Assembly: GCA_031291305.1 (NCBI GenBank)
Contig: JARLJH010000034.1
Location: forward strand, 1 to 64,000
DNA length: 64,000 nt
From: Rhodoferax sp.
GTDB taxonomy: Bacteria > Pseudomonadota > Gammaproteobacteria > Burkholderiales > Burkholderiaceae_C
Direction of reading: 5' to 3'
The stretch's first letter is position 1. Each line of letters opens with the position of its first letter. The position numbers and the translations under genes were made by a program. Below the pieces are notes generated by a model. The model ran no database searches. It was not told where the DNA came from and saw only the letters and a program-made list of their open reading frames with translations. Positions 27,813-36,639 of the stretch are shown piece after piece.

Positions 27813-28637
27813 ATGTCACTTCCTGCCCGCCCCATGTTCCCGGCTTATGCCACTTTTGCCGACAAGCTAGGCTGGTACGCCCTGCGCGGTGTTGGCGTGT
27901 TGGTGCTGCTGTATTTGCTGCTGCCCATTCTGGCCATCATTCCGTTGTCGTTTTCGTCCAGCACCTTCTTGTCTTACCCCATGCCCGGTTGGTCCCTGCA
28001 GTGGTACAACAACCTGTTTACCTCCGAAGCTTGGGGCCGTGCCACGCGCAACAGCTTTATCGTCGCACCTCTGGCGACTGTGCTTGCCACCGTTTTGGGC
28101 ACCCTGGCGGCCGTCGGCCTGGCACGCATCCAGTTCTGGGGCAAGGGCCTGTTGATGAGCTTGCTGATCGCCCCGATGGTCGTGCCGATTGTGGTGGTGG
28201 GCGTAAGCACCTATCTGTTCTTCGCCAAGATCGGGCTGAACGACAGTTATACCGGGCTGATTCTGGTGCATGCCGCTCTGGGCGCCCCATTTGTGCTGAC
28301 CACGGTGCTGGCCACGCTGCAAAGCTTTAACGAAAACCTGATCCGTGCTTCGCTAAGCCTGGGCGCGGGCCATGTTGCCACTTTCTTCCGCGTCACCCTG
28401 CCGATCATTGCACCGGGCGTGATTTCGGGCGCCCTGTTTGCTTTCGCCACTTCGTTTGACGAAGTGGTGGTCACGCTGTTCATCGCCGGGCCCGGCCAGG
28501 TCACCCTGCCGCGCCAGATGTTCACCGGCATCCGCGAGAACATCAACCCCACCATTGCGGCTGTGGCAACACTGCTGATCATCTTTACCTCCGCACTGAT
28601 GCTAGGGCTGGAGTGGTTGCGCGGACGCAGGCGCTAA
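27813..28637 (+). CDS. potC: polyamine/GABA-type ABC transporter permease (PotC-like)
   Basis: Second permease of the importer, 274 aa, six TM helices. An N-terminal helix lies at about 27-47, and the EAA loop NLIRASLSLGAGHVATFFRV (about 176-195) docks on the ATPase. The region around FATSFDEVVVTLF (about 210-222) is typical of PotC-like permeases. ATG lies 4 bp after the potB-like stop, so the two are translationally linked. Together with the ATPase and binding protein the complex is complete. Confidence 0.9.
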   Translation: MSLPARPMFPAYATFADKLGWYALRGVGVLVLLYLLLPILAIIPLSFSSSTFLSYPMPGWSLQWYNNLFTSEAWGRATRNSFIVAPLATVLATVLGTLAAVGLARIQFWGKGLLMSLLIAPMVVPIVVVGVSTYLFFAKIGLNDSYTGLILVHAALGAPFVLTTVLATLQSFNENLIRASLSLGAGHVATFFRVTLPIIAPGVISGALFAFATSFDEVVVTLFIAGPGQVTLPRQMFTGIRENINPTIAAVATLLIIFTSALMLGLEWLRGRRR

Positions 28638-28667
28638 ACAAACTCCACGTTTCATAGTGTCAAAATC

Positions 28668-30299
28668 ATGCGCCTTGTAATCAACCTGAATAAGATGAAG
28701 TTGGGCACACGCTTGGCGTGGAGTTTCGGCTTGCTGCTGGTGCTGCTGATCGCGGTGGCCATCATGGCCGCCCGGCAGATCAGCGTGATTCATGATGCGC
28801 TGACCTACTACACCGCCACCACCACGCCCTCGCTGGAAGCCGTCAAGTCATGGCAGGAAAAAGTGGCAACCATCCGCATGCTGCAGGCGCAACACCTGAT
28901 GACCGTGTCGGCAGACGAAATGGGCGTGCTCGAAGGCACGATTGATCAAGCTTACGTCCAGCTAAACAAAGCGCTGGCCGATCACGAAAAGCTGCTGGTC
29001 AATGACGAAGACCGCAGCTTGTGGAAAGATGTCAGCGAACGCACGGCACTGAGCATGGAGAACTGGAACAAGCTCAAAACCATCGCCCGCGAGTCTCTGA
29101 CCGATCCCGACAAAGTCGAGGAAGCCCGCCGCCTCTTCACCGGCAAGACAGAGCGTCTGTTCAAAGCCTCCATGTCAGCCATTGACCAGGAGTGGGCGTT
29201 CAAATCGTCGGTGGCCGCCCTGCTCACTGAAAAAGGCAACGCCACCTACAAGTTGTCTGTATCCATGCTGGCCATCGCCTGTGCCCTGGCGCTGGCCTCG
29301 GGGGTAGCAGCTGCCGTGGTGGTGGTGCGCTCCATTGCCCGTCAGATGGGCGGCGAACCGGCGGAAGTTGCACGTATTGCCTTGTCAATCGCTGAAGGCG
29401 ATCTGACCCAGCAGGTGCAAACTCGCCCCGGTGACCACAGCAGCGTCATGGCCGCCATGGCCACCATGCGTGAGCGGCTGGCATCTCTGGTCGGTGAAGT
29501 GAGTCAAAGCAGTGACAGCATCGCCACCGGCTCGGCGGAAATCGCCACCGGCAACCTGGACCTGAGCCACCGCACCGAAGATCAGGCCAGCGACCTGCAG
29601 CAGACCGTCAGCGCCATGGAGCAACTCACCCAAACCGTCAAGCACAACGCCGACACCGCCGAAGAGGCCAACCGCCTAGCCGCAAGTGCATCTACAACAG
29701 CGGTGGCTGGTGGACAGGCCGTGGCCCAGGTGGTCACCACCATGCAGGGCATTGCAGCTTCGTCCAGAACTATCAACGACATCACCGGCGTGATTGACGG
29801 CATTGCCTTTCAAACCAATATCCTGGCGCTCAACGCCGCCGTGGAAGCGGCCCGCGCTGGTGAACAGGGGCGAGGCTTTGCCGTGGTGGCCAGCGAAGTG
29901 CGCTCCCTGGCACACCGCTCTGCCGAAGCCGCCAAAGAGATCAAAAAACTCGTCAGCGACAACGTCGGCAAAGTGGAAATTGGTGCCCGCCAGGTCGATG
30001 AAGCAGGCCTATCGATTCAGGCCATCGTTACCCAGGTGCAGCATGTCAGCGAACTGATCCATGACATCCACAGCGCTACCGCCCAGCAGTATCAGGGCAT
30101 CAGCGACGTTGGCAGTGCGGTTGCTCGCATCGACCAAGTCACCCTGCAAAACGCCGCCCTGGTCGAACAAAGCAGCGCGGCGGCTGACAGCTTGCGCACC
30201 CAAGCCACCCGGCTGGCTGAAGTGGTGGGACAGTTCCGTCTGAACCGCGAAGCTGACTCCACCCCTGCCACGCACAACCCCAAACTATTGAAGGCCTAA
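28668..30299 (+). CDS. methyl-accepting chemotaxis protein
   Basis: Membrane chemoreceptor, 543 aa. TM1 lies at about residues 16-37. A periplasmic ligand-binding domain of the four-helix-bundle size (about 38-195) follows, then TM2 (about 200-222) and a HAMP-like segment ([12 protein letters not shown]). The signalling domain ends in the hairpin [20 protein letters not shown], with flanking methylation helices. I see no C-terminal NWETF-type CheR/CheB tether. It sits 30 bp after the PotC-like permease and before the ureohydrolase, so a ligand shared with the importer (a polyamine, GABA or guanidino compound) is a reasonable inference. An alternative start is ATG 28695. Confidence 0.92.
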   Translation: MRLVINLNKMKLGTRLAWSFGLLLVLLIAVAIMAARQISVIHDALTYYTATTTPSLEAVKSWQEKVATIRMLQAQHLMTVSADEMGVLEGTIDQAYVQLNKALADHEKLLVNDEDRSLWKDVSERTALSMENWNKLKTIARESLTDPDKVEEARRLFTGKTERLFKASMSAIDQEWAFKSSVAALLTEKGNATYKLSVSMLAIACALALASGVAAAVVVVRSIARQMGGEPAEVARIALSIAEGDLTQQVQTRPGDHSSVMAAMATMRERLASLVGEVSQSSDSIATGSAEIATGNLDLSHRTEDQASDLQQTVSAMEQLTQTVKHNADTAEEANRLAASASTTAVAGGQAVAQVVTTMQGIAASSRTINDITGVIDGIAFQTNILALNAAVEAARAGEQGRGFAVVASEVRSLAHRSAEAAKEIKKLVSDNVGKVEIGARQVDEAGLSIQAIVTQVQHVSELIHDIHSATAQQYQGISDVGSAVARIDQVTLQNAALVEQSSAAADSLRTQATRLAEVVGQFRLNREADSTPATHNPKLLKA

Positions 30300-30339
30300 T
30301 GCTGCACGGGAACCCGTCACGCACTGTCCGCACCTGACC

Positions 30340-31284
30340 ATGCTTAGAAACCACCCCCTGTCCGGCAACGCCATGCCGCGCTTTGGCGGCATCGCCAGCA
30401 TGATGCGCCTGCCTGTCGCCACCAGTGCGGCTGGGTTGGATGCGGCTTTTATTGGCATACCGCTGGACATTGGCACCAGCCACCGACCTGGCACACGTTT
30501 TGGCCCGCGTCAGATTCGTGCGGAATCCAGTCTGATCCGCCCCTACAACATGGCCACCGGTGCTGCGCCGTTTGACACGCTGCAGGTGGCCGATGTGGGC
30601 GACGTGCCGATCAACACCTATTCACTGACAAAGTCGCTGCCTATCATCACCGACTACTATGACGAGCTGCTGGCGCACAACTGCATCCCACTGACGCTGG
30701 GCGGCGACCACACCATTGCGCTGCCGATTTTGCGGGCCATGGCGAAGAAACACGGCCCGGTGGCGCTGATCCATGTCGATGCACACGCCGACGTGAACCC
30801 GGACATGTTTGGTGAGCAAATTGCCCACGGCACGCCGTTTCGCCGCGCGGTGGAAGAAGACCTGCTGGACAGCTACAAGGTGTTCCAGATCGGCCTGCGC
30901 GGCAGCGGCTACGCATCGGACGACTTTGACTGGCCGCGTCAGCAAGGCTTCACGCTGGTGCCCGCGCACGAGGTTTGGTACCAGTCGCTGGCTCCTTTGA
31001 TGGAGCGGGTGCGCGCCCAGATTGGCGACGCGCCGTGTTACCTGAGTTTTGACATCGACGGCATTGACCCGGCCTACGCGGGTGGCACCGGCACACCAGA
31101 GATCGGCGGCTTGAGCGTGCCGCAGGCGCTGGAGATTATTCGCGGATGCCGCGGGCTGAACATCGTCGGCGCGGATCTGGTGGAAGTCTCACCACCCTAT
31201 GACCCCACGGGCAATACAGCCTTGCTGGGTGCCAACCTGCTGTTTGAAATGCTGTGTATCCTGCCCGGTGTCCCGATTCGTTGA
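30340..31284 (+). CDS. ureohydrolase: agmatinase or guanidinobutyrase
   Basis: Arginase/agmatinase family, 314 aa, two-Mn enzyme releasing urea from a guanidino compound. The metal-binding motifs are complete: LGGDHTIALP (His), HVDAHADVN (Asp, His, Asp) and SFDIDGIDPAYAGGTGTPE (Asp, Asp). The N-terminal PRFGGIASMMRLP segment is typical of the SpeB/GbuA group. Two products fit: putrescine (agmatinase) or directly GABA (4-guanidinobutyrase). Because gabT and gabD flank it and no putrescine oxidase or aminotransferase is seen, guanidinobutyrase is the better contextual guess, but sequence alone does not separate them. Confidence 0.88.
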   Translation: MLRNHPLSGNAMPRFGGIASMMRLPVATSAAGLDAAFIGIPLDIGTSHRPGTRFGPRQIRAESSLIRPYNMATGAAPFDTLQVADVGDVPINTYSLTKSLPIITDYYDELLAHNCIPLTLGGDHTIALPILRAMAKKHGPVALIHVDAHADVNPDMFGEQIAHGTPFRRAVEEDLLDSYKVFQIGLRGSGYASDDFDWPRQQGFTLVPAHEVWYQSLAPLMERVRAQIGDAPCYLSFDIDGIDPAYAGGTGTPEIGGLSVPQALEIIRGCRGLNIVGADLVEVSPPYDPTGNTALLGANLLFEMLCILPGVPIR

Positions 31285-31300
31285 TTACTATCCCTTTAAT

Positions 31301-31347
31301 AGCTGCTAGCTCCCGTATTACCTGGGCTAGAGACCGATTTTCTTTAT
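31301..31347 (+). repeat. short dispersed repeat, copy 3
   Basis: Between the ureohydrolase and gabD genes. It reads AGCTGCTAG, CTCCC, nine bases, GGGCTAGAGACCGATTTTC. The CTAG/CTAG arms pair imperfectly. It matches copy 1 in CCC-N9/10-GGG and the GCTA(A/G)AG tail. Confidence 0.4.
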
Positions 31348-31363
31348 AAATTCAGGAGTATTC

Positions 31364-32845
31364 ATGTCTGCCTCACCCCTCTCACTGCTTAAAGACCCCA
31401 GCCTGCTGAAAACCGATGCACTGATCAACGGTGAATGGGTGCCAGGCCGCAGCCGCTTTGCCGTGACCGACCCGGCTACCGGCGCTCATCTGGCCGATGT
31501 GGCCAATCTGGGTGCCGCCGATGCAGAGGCCGCCATCGCCGCTGCCAACGCTGCCTGGCCCGCATGGAGAGCCAAAACCGCCAAAGAGCGCAGCATCATC
31601 CTGCGCAAGTGGTACGACCTGATCATGGCCAACCAGGATGATCTGGGCCGCATCATGACCGCCGAGCAGGGCAAGCCATTGCCCGAAGCCAAGGGCGAAG
31701 TCGCCTACGGTGCCAGCTTTGTCGAGTGGTTTGCCGAAGAAGCCAAGCGTGTCAACGGAGAAACTCTGCCCCAGTTTGACAACAACCGCCGCCTGATGGT
31801 GCTCAAGCAACCGATTGGCGTGTGCGCCGCCATCACACCGTGGAACTTCCCCATTGCCATGATCACCCGCAAGGTGGCTCCGGCTCTGGCTGCAGGCTGC
31901 CCGGTGGTCATCAAACCGGCTGAACTCACCCCGCTGACTGCCCTGGCGGCGGCCGAGCTGGCGATTCGTGCTGGAATCCCCGCTGGGGTGCTCAACATGG
32001 TCACGGCCGATGCCGATAACTCGATTGCCGTGGGCAAAGCGATTTGTGCCAGCGACATCGTGCGCCACATCAGCTTCACCGGCTCCACCGAAGTGGGTCG
32101 CATCCTGATGGCCCAAAGTGCGCCGACCGTCAAGAAAATGTCGCTGGAGTTGGGCGGCAATGCGCCCTTCATCGTGTTTGACGATGCCGACATCGACAGC
32201 GCTGTGGAAGGTGCCTTCGCCAGCAAATACCGCAACGCGGGCCAAACCTGCGTCTGCTCCAACCGCCTGTACGTGCAGGCCGGGGTGTATGACGAGTTTG
32301 TGGCCAAGTTCGCCGCCAAGGTCAAGACCGCCAAGGTCGGCAATGGCTTTGATGCCGATATCAACCAAGGCCCGCTGATCGAAGAAGCCGCGCTGCAAAA
32401 AGTGCAGCGCCATGTGGACGATGCCGTGGCCAAGGGTGGCCGCGTGCTGGCCGGTGGCAAGCGCCTGCCGGGCCTGTTCTACGAGCCCACCGTGGTGGCC
32501 GATGCCACCGCCGACATGCTGTGCGCCCGTGAAGAAACCTTTGGCCCGTTTGCCCCGGTATTCAAGTTTGAGACCGAAGCCGAAGCCATTTTTGCCGCCA
32601 ACAACACCGAGTTTGGCTTGGCCAGCTACTTCTACAGCCGGGATATTGGCCGCATCTGGCGTGTGAGTGAAGCGCTGGAATACGGCATGGTGGGAGTCAA
32701 TGTGGGTATTCTGGCCACCGAGCACGTGCCGTTTGGCGGTGTCAAACAGTCCGGCCTGGGTCGTGAAGGCTCGCACTATGGCATGGATGACTATGTGGAA
32801 ATCAAGTACGTGTGCATGGGCGATATTGGGGTGATCTCGGTTTAG
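31364..32845 (+). CDS. gabD: succinate-semialdehyde dehydrogenase (NADP+)
   Basis: Aldehyde dehydrogenase that oxidises succinate semialdehyde to succinate, 493 aa. The catalytic Cys lies in NAGQTCVCSNRLYVQ (about 292-306). The active-site Glu lies in LELGGNAPFIVFDDADID (about 259), and the cofactor region FTGSTEVGRIL is present. NAGQTCVCSNR and SREGSHYGMDDYVEIKY are features of GabD. It completes the GABA route begun by gabT, so the locus turns GABA into succinate. ATG 31364 has AGGAG seven bases upstream. Confidence 0.94.
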   Translation: MSASPLSLLKDPSLLKTDALINGEWVPGRSRFAVTDPATGAHLADVANLGAADAEAAIAAANAAWPAWRAKTAKERSIILRKWYDLIMANQDDLGRIMTAEQGKPLPEAKGEVAYGASFVEWFAEEAKRVNGETLPQFDNNRRLMVLKQPIGVCAAITPWNFPIAMITRKVAPALAAGCPVVIKPAELTPLTALAAAELAIRAGIPAGVLNMVTADADNSIAVGKAICASDIVRHISFTGSTEVGRILMAQSAPTVKKMSLELGGNAPFIVFDDADIDSAVEGAFASKYRNAGQTCVCSNRLYVQAGVYDEFVAKFAAKVKTAKVGNGFDADINQGPLIEEAALQKVQRHVDDAVAKGGRVLAGGKRLPGLFYEPTVVADATADMLCAREETFGPFAPVFKFETEAEAIFAANNTEFGLASYFYSRDIGRIWRVSEALEYGMVGVNVGILATEHVPFGGVKQSGLGREGSHYGMDDYVEIKYVCMGDIGVISV

Positions 32846-32902
32846 GTGCTATTTGTAACGGTTTGAAGTGCGGGTAAACCCCAGTATTGCGGATGGGACC
32901 AG

Positions 32903-33085
32903 TCACCTCAGCCTAGGGACCGGCTGCAAACCATTGACGAATGCGAAGACTCTCGCGGAAAGTACTTCGAAGTCGCCATCACTTAGTACATATAGAATTT
33001 TTGTGCATACCCCTTCGACCTCCATGAGTCGCTGAGTGCTCTTATTCATCCGGGCACCGTCCAAAACTGTGTTCAATACATCCAT
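32903..33085 (-). CDS. doubtful small open frame, 60 aa
   Basis: The frame starts MDVLNTVLDGARMNKSTQRL and ends VNGLQPVPRLR. I see no ribosome binding site; the start overlaps a short inverted repeat (TTCAAT-N6-ATTGAA). I do not recognise the product. It lies in the gap after gabD where the chromosomal block changes into the island, so it may be a remnant of the disrupted locus. Treat as possible only. Confidence 0.2.
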   Translation of the reverse strand: MDVLNTVLDGARMNKSTQRLMEVEGVCTKILYVLSDGDFEVLSARVFAFVNGLQPVPRLR

Positions 33086-33236
33086 TGAAGTCGCTTGTCT
33101 TGAGGGGCGGCCGGGATTCGTGTTTTTTACGCCAAAGTTAAGTTAAGCCATTGATTAAAAGCAGGAATCTCGAATTTGTTGACAGACGAGTTTTCCCACT
33201 TTCAGGCTAAGGGTGGAAATGACACATAAGCCTTGA

Positions 33237-34217
33237 TCAACCGCGTTTCTTACCGCTGGCGGGCAGCTTGGCCGCCGCTGCTGCGCTCAAACTGTCCTGC
33301 AGCCTAACCACGTCCTGCTCCAGCGCGTGAATCCGGGCGTCACGCTGCACAATCTCCTGTCCCGCGTCCTTGAAGCGCGCCTCCGCCACCTCCGCGTTCA
33401 TGTGTTCAGCGCTGGCCATCTCGTTGGCGGACGCCAGTTGCTCGGCAAGGAGCGACGCCCGGCCCGCGTGGGCGGCGCCGACGGTGATCGCCTCATCAAG
33501 TCGCGCCTGCAGGTTGTTCTTTTCGGTCCTCAGTGTCGCCAGCGCCTCGCGGTGGTCGCCAAGATGCCCCCGCACCTGCGCCAGCTCCCGTTCTAGGGCG
33601 GCGGCGCGGACGTCGGCCGCCTGCTTGTCGCTCTCCCGCCGTTCGGCCGCTTTGTCCTGGAAGTGCTCGAACTGCTGCCGGGCGTGGGCCAGTTGGTCGG
33701 CCAGCAATTTGATTTCGGCCGCGCGGTCGGCCAGGCGCTCGGTCAGTCCAGCCTGCTCGGCCTGCAGTGCCGCCATCGTCACGGCGGCGTGCTGCTGCTC
33801 CTCGCGCTCGTGCCTCAGCGCTGCCTTCATCTGGGCCAGTTCGGTGGCCTGGGCGTCGCGCTCGGCACGCATCTGGCGTGCGGCGGTGCGTTCCGCCTCC
33901 AACTTCTGGGCGCTCGCCTGGCGAGCCTGCTCGTGCTCGGCGCGCAACTGCTCGACCTGGACCTGGGCGGCGGCCTCCAGCCGCTGGTGCACGGCCTGCA
34001 CCGCTTCCAGCAAATCTGTCGGCAGTCCGGTGCTGGCGGCCACGGCCTGGCTCTCGTGCTCGGCTTTCCAGCGTTTGAGCAACGGTGCGATGGTGCTCTT
34101 GCTGCCGGTGTCGCCCAGCGCGGCGCGAACGGTGTCCACGGTGGGGTTGGTGCCGGCGGCGGCCAGCGCGGTGGCAGCCTTGGCCACATGGGAATAGAGA
34201 ATGCCGGCGCGTGCCAT
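33237..34217 (-). CDS. tnpT: TnpT-like cointegrate-resolution protein (KfrA-type N-terminus, coiled coil)
   Basis: 326 aa. Residues 1 to about 60 resemble the KfrA_N DNA-binding domain (GTNPTVDTVRAALGDTGSKS). From about 60 to 320 the protein is one long Ala/Gln/Glu/Arg-rich coiled coil. In Tn4651-type Tn3 transposons TnpT is a DNA-binding coiled-coil protein of about this size, encoded divergently from the tyrosine recombinase TnpS with a recombination site between them. That exact arrangement exists here (tnpS at 34409, 191 bp gap with core repeat at 34258-34279). A plasmid KfrA-like protein is the alternative. High GC and long coiled coil make the length hard to compare. Confidence 0.8.
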   Translation of the reverse strand: MARAGILYSHVAKAATALAAAGTNPTVDTVRAALGDTGSKSTIAPLLKRWKAEHESQAVAASTGLPTDLLEAVQAVHQRLEAAAQVQVEQLRAEHEQARQASAQKLEAERTAARQMRAERDAQATELAQMKAALRHEREEQQHAAVTMAALQAEQAGLTERLADRAAEIKLLADQLAHARQQFEHFQDKAAERRESDKQAADVRAAALERELAQVRGHLGDHREALATLRTEKNNLQARLDEAITVGAAHAGRASLLAEQLASANEMASAEHMNAEVAEARFKDAGQEIVQRDARIHALEQDVVRLQDSLSAAAAAKLPASGKKRG

Positions 34218-34257
34218 GATGAAATCTCCGTGAAATAAGATAACGTATTCCGTGCTA

Positions 34258-34279
34258 CGTAATATAACGATATATTACG
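34258..34279. promoter_or_regulatory. core tnpS/tnpT recombination (resolution) site
   Basis: In the AT-rich 191-bp gap between the divergent genes, a perfect inverted repeat CGTAATAT-AACGAT-ATATTACG has 8-bp arms and a 6-bp spacer. That spacing suits a tyrosine recombinase crossover site. Accessory repeats such as GGCATGCTAT/GGCGTGCTAT (34334-34362) lie nearby. A 6-8 bp spacer between short inverted arms is the usual core architecture for such enzymes. Confidence 0.6.
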
Positions 34280-34408
34280 CATTGACATTGTCACTGTCAC
34301 GTTATGTTTTATGGTTTCGATAACCTCACTTATGGCATGCTATTCCGATTCTGGCGTGCTATGCTGCCCGTAATCTCGTTACGAACGCACATTTTGTGAC
34401 ACGTCCTC

Positions 34409-35428
34409 ATGGTCACCATGCCCGCATCATCCGAGTCCGAACATACAGCCGCCACCGCGTCGCCGCTGGATAGTTGTACCGCAGTTACGCCGCTGGAGGA
34501 CCACACGCTGACCGAGCGGCACCGAGCTTTTCTCTCCGCCGCTACCTCCGACAACACTCGCCAGGCGTACCGCTCCGCGATCAAACACTTCCTGGACTGG
34601 GGCGGGCTGCTGCCGGCCGACGCGGCGGCGGTCATCCGCTACCTGGTACATTTCGCGGACAGTCTCAGTCCGCGCACACTGGCCTTGCGCCTCACTGCAC
34701 TCTCTCAGTGGCATGTCTATCAAGGCTTTACCGATCCCGCTGCAGGCGCCACCGTGCGCAAGACCCTGACCGGGATCGCGCGCACCCATGGACGGCCCAA
34801 GAAAAAGGCGAAGGCGCTGCCGATCGAAGATCTGGAACTGATCGTGGCGGCGCTTTCTAGCCTGGGCACGCTGAAAGCGAAGCGCGACAACGCGCTGCTG
34901 CAGGTGGGGTTTTTCGGCGGATTTAGGCGAGGCGAGCTGGCCGGCATAGCCGTTGAGCACTTGGCCTGGGATGCGCATGGCGTGGTCATCACGCTGCCGC
35001 GCTCAAAGACGGACCAGACCGGGGAAGGCATCATCAAGGCGATTCCGTACAGCGAGGGGCCCTGCTGCCCGGCCACGGTGCTGCGAGGATGGCTCGGCGC
35101 AGCCCGCGTGGCCAGCGGCCCGGTGTTCCGTGCGATCACCAAGTGGGGGGTGGTGGGCACCGATTCGCTGCACCCGGCCAGCGTCAACGCCATCCTGGCA
35201 GACGCCGCGCAACTCGCCAAGCTGGATTATGTGCCGGAGCTGTCAAGCCACAGCCTGCGACGAGGCATGGCCACCAGCGCACACCGGGCCGGCGCCGAGT
35301 TCCGTGATATCAAGAAGCAAGGTGGCTGGCGCCACGACGGCACGGTGCAGGGCTATATCGAAGAAGCAGAGATGTTTTCAGCCAATGCTGCGGGCAGTCT
35401 GCTCCATTCGCGCACCAAGCCGGGCTGA
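34409..35428 (+). CDS. tnpS: tyrosine recombinase, TnpS-like
   Basis: Site-specific recombinase, 339 aa, that would resolve cointegrates formed by Tn3-type transposition. The SAM-like N-terminal DNA-binding domain covers about 30-130. The catalytic residues are R174 (RRGEL), K200 (RSKTD), H281 and R284 (SSHSLRRG), W307 (GGWRHD) and the nucleophile Y316 (GYIEEAE). It is divergent from the coiled-coil tnpT gene with a candidate crossover site between them, so I call it TnpS and not a phage integrase. No excisionase lies nearby, and an attachment site at a tRNA is not seen at this side. The start is ATG 34409 or 34418. Confidence 0.85.
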   Translation: MVTMPASSESEHTAATASPLDSCTAVTPLEDHTLTERHRAFLSAATSDNTRQAYRSAIKHFLDWGGLLPADAAAVIRYLVHFADSLSPRTLALRLTALSQWHVYQGFTDPAAGATVRKTLTGIARTHGRPKKKAKALPIEDLELIVAALSSLGTLKAKRDNALLQVGFFGGFRRGELAGIAVEHLAWDAHGVVITLPRSKTDQTGEGIIKAIPYSEGPCCPATVLRGWLGAARVASGPVFRAITKWGVVGTDSLHPASVNAILADAAQLAKLDYVPELSSHSLRRGMATSAHRAGAEFRDIKKQGGWRHDGTVQGYIEEAEMFSANAAGSLLHSRTKPG

Positions 35429-35574
35429 CCACCGCAGGATGGGCAAAGGTGCTTTACCCGTAGCGTTTGTACGCATTGATGCGCAACATGCAGCGGCGGG
35501 CTTTGCAGACCCATACCTACATGGCTATTCCTTCAGACCACGGACTGACCGCGGCTACCGCACGGTTCCCGGCC

Positions 35575-36474
35575 CTATTCACGAAATCGAAGGGTATCGA
35601 TAAGAATGCGAAATGCTTGGGAGTTTTGGCGTCGCACTGGAAAATATAGCTGATAGCCATCAAAAGCTGGGCACCAGCCGTCTAAGACCTGAACCAAAGT
35701 TCCGTCATCTAAAAACGGTCGGACAGCGCATTCGAGCAGATAGCCTATGCCGTGTCCTGTACGAGCCGCCTCTATGACCAGATGAGCACGATTGAACACC
35801 AATTGACCGTCCGTTTTGACCTTGAATTCGCGCGCACCGGTGCTGAATTCCCACGCATATCTGCTGGCGTCAGGTGTTAAGCGCAGGTTGATGCTGTGAT
35901 GATGAGCAAGCTCGGCCGGGGACTGGGGAACCCCGTACTTCTTTATATACAAGGGTGAGGCGAATGCAGCCATCCGCAGTTTCGGGCTGATCGGAATTGC
36001 GACCATGTCCTTTGGAACCGGTCCGCCAATGCGCACGCCGGCATCAAAGCGTTCCTTCACGATATCGATGAACGCATTGTTCACTTCCAGCTCGATGTTG
36101 ATTTCAGGATATTGTGAAACGATGCGACTAATGGCCGGCCACAAGATTGAGGATGCGACGTATTCCGATGACGAAATTCGGATCGTTCCTGCGGGTTTCT
36201 CGCGGAAATGCGTCAGATCAGAGATCCGCTCGTCAATATTGGCCAAAGCTGGGACCAAGGTTTCAAGCAGTCGGGATCCAGTTTCTGTCGGAGTGACGCT
36301 TCGCGTCGTGCGAGCAAGCAAACGCATACCGAGGCGTGCTTCAAGTCTCCGGATAACGTGGCTCAAGGCGGATTGCGAGAGTCCCAATTTCTTCGCAGCC
36401 GCCGTAAAGCTTCTTGCTTCCGCGACAGCAACAAAAATCGTCAAATCTGCCAAGTCTTCACGTTCCACGTACAC
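35575..36474 (-). CDS. LysR family transcriptional regulator (block 1)
   Basis: LysR regulator, 299 aa. Residues 6-65 form the winged helix (DLTIFVAVAEARSFTAAAKK, LGLSQSALSHVIRRLEARLG). The effector domain follows, with PAGTIRISSSEYVASSILWP near 94. It is divergent from the SDR gene at 36640 across 165 bp that contain a perfect LysR-type box (36486-36506). LysR proteins usually autoregulate and activate the divergent operon, so the six genes 36640-43113 are the likely target. The inducer is unknown. Confidence 0.9.
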   Translation of the reverse strand: MYVEREDLADLTIFVAVAEARSFTAAAKKLGLSQSALSHVIRRLEARLGMRLLARTTRSVTPTETGSRLLETLVPALANIDERISDLTHFREKPAGTIRISSSEYVASSILWPAISRIVSQYPEINIELEVNNAFIDIVKERFDAGVRIGGPVPKDMVAIPISPKLRMAAFASPLYIKKYGVPQSPAELAHHHSINLRLTPDASRYAWEFSTGAREFKVKTDGQLVFNRAHLVIEAARTGHGIGYLLECAVRPFLDDGTLVQVLDGWCPAFDGYQLYFPVRRQNSQAFRILIDTLRFRE

Positions 36475-36485
36475 CCCATTAATGA

Positions 36486-36506
36486 AATTGAGTCATGAGT
36501 TCAATT
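36486..36506. promoter_or_regulatory. LysR-type operator palindrome
   Basis: AATTGA-N9-TCAATT is perfectly symmetric and contains the LysR T-N11-A signature. It lies 11 bp upstream of the LysR start at 36474 and 133 bp before the SDR gene, in the divergent promoter region. Confidence 0.65.
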
Positions 36507-36639
36507 ATAAAAATGACCCTAGTTTATTGAATGAGGACGGATTAGTCTACTAGCTGACTCGGCACGCGGGCAAATCGCACAAATCGCAGGTGAATTTGTG
36601 TTGCCATTTTTTTACGGGTAACAATCTACGGAGAACATC

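Noticed and set aside
31382-32776. 464-codon open frame on the minus strand opposite gabD
   Set aside because: Shadow of gabD in high-GC DNA; no ribosome binding site and no recognisable motif.
33237-35428. Phage or ICE integrase with attachment site at tRNA-Gly
   Set aside because: The recombinase lies 26 kb from the tRNA, the tRNA 3' end faces away from the island, and the divergent coiled-coil partner with core site fits tnpS/tnpT better.
35467-35649. 60-codon open frame after tnpS
   Set aside because: Overlaps the end of the convergent LysR gene and shows no family pattern.
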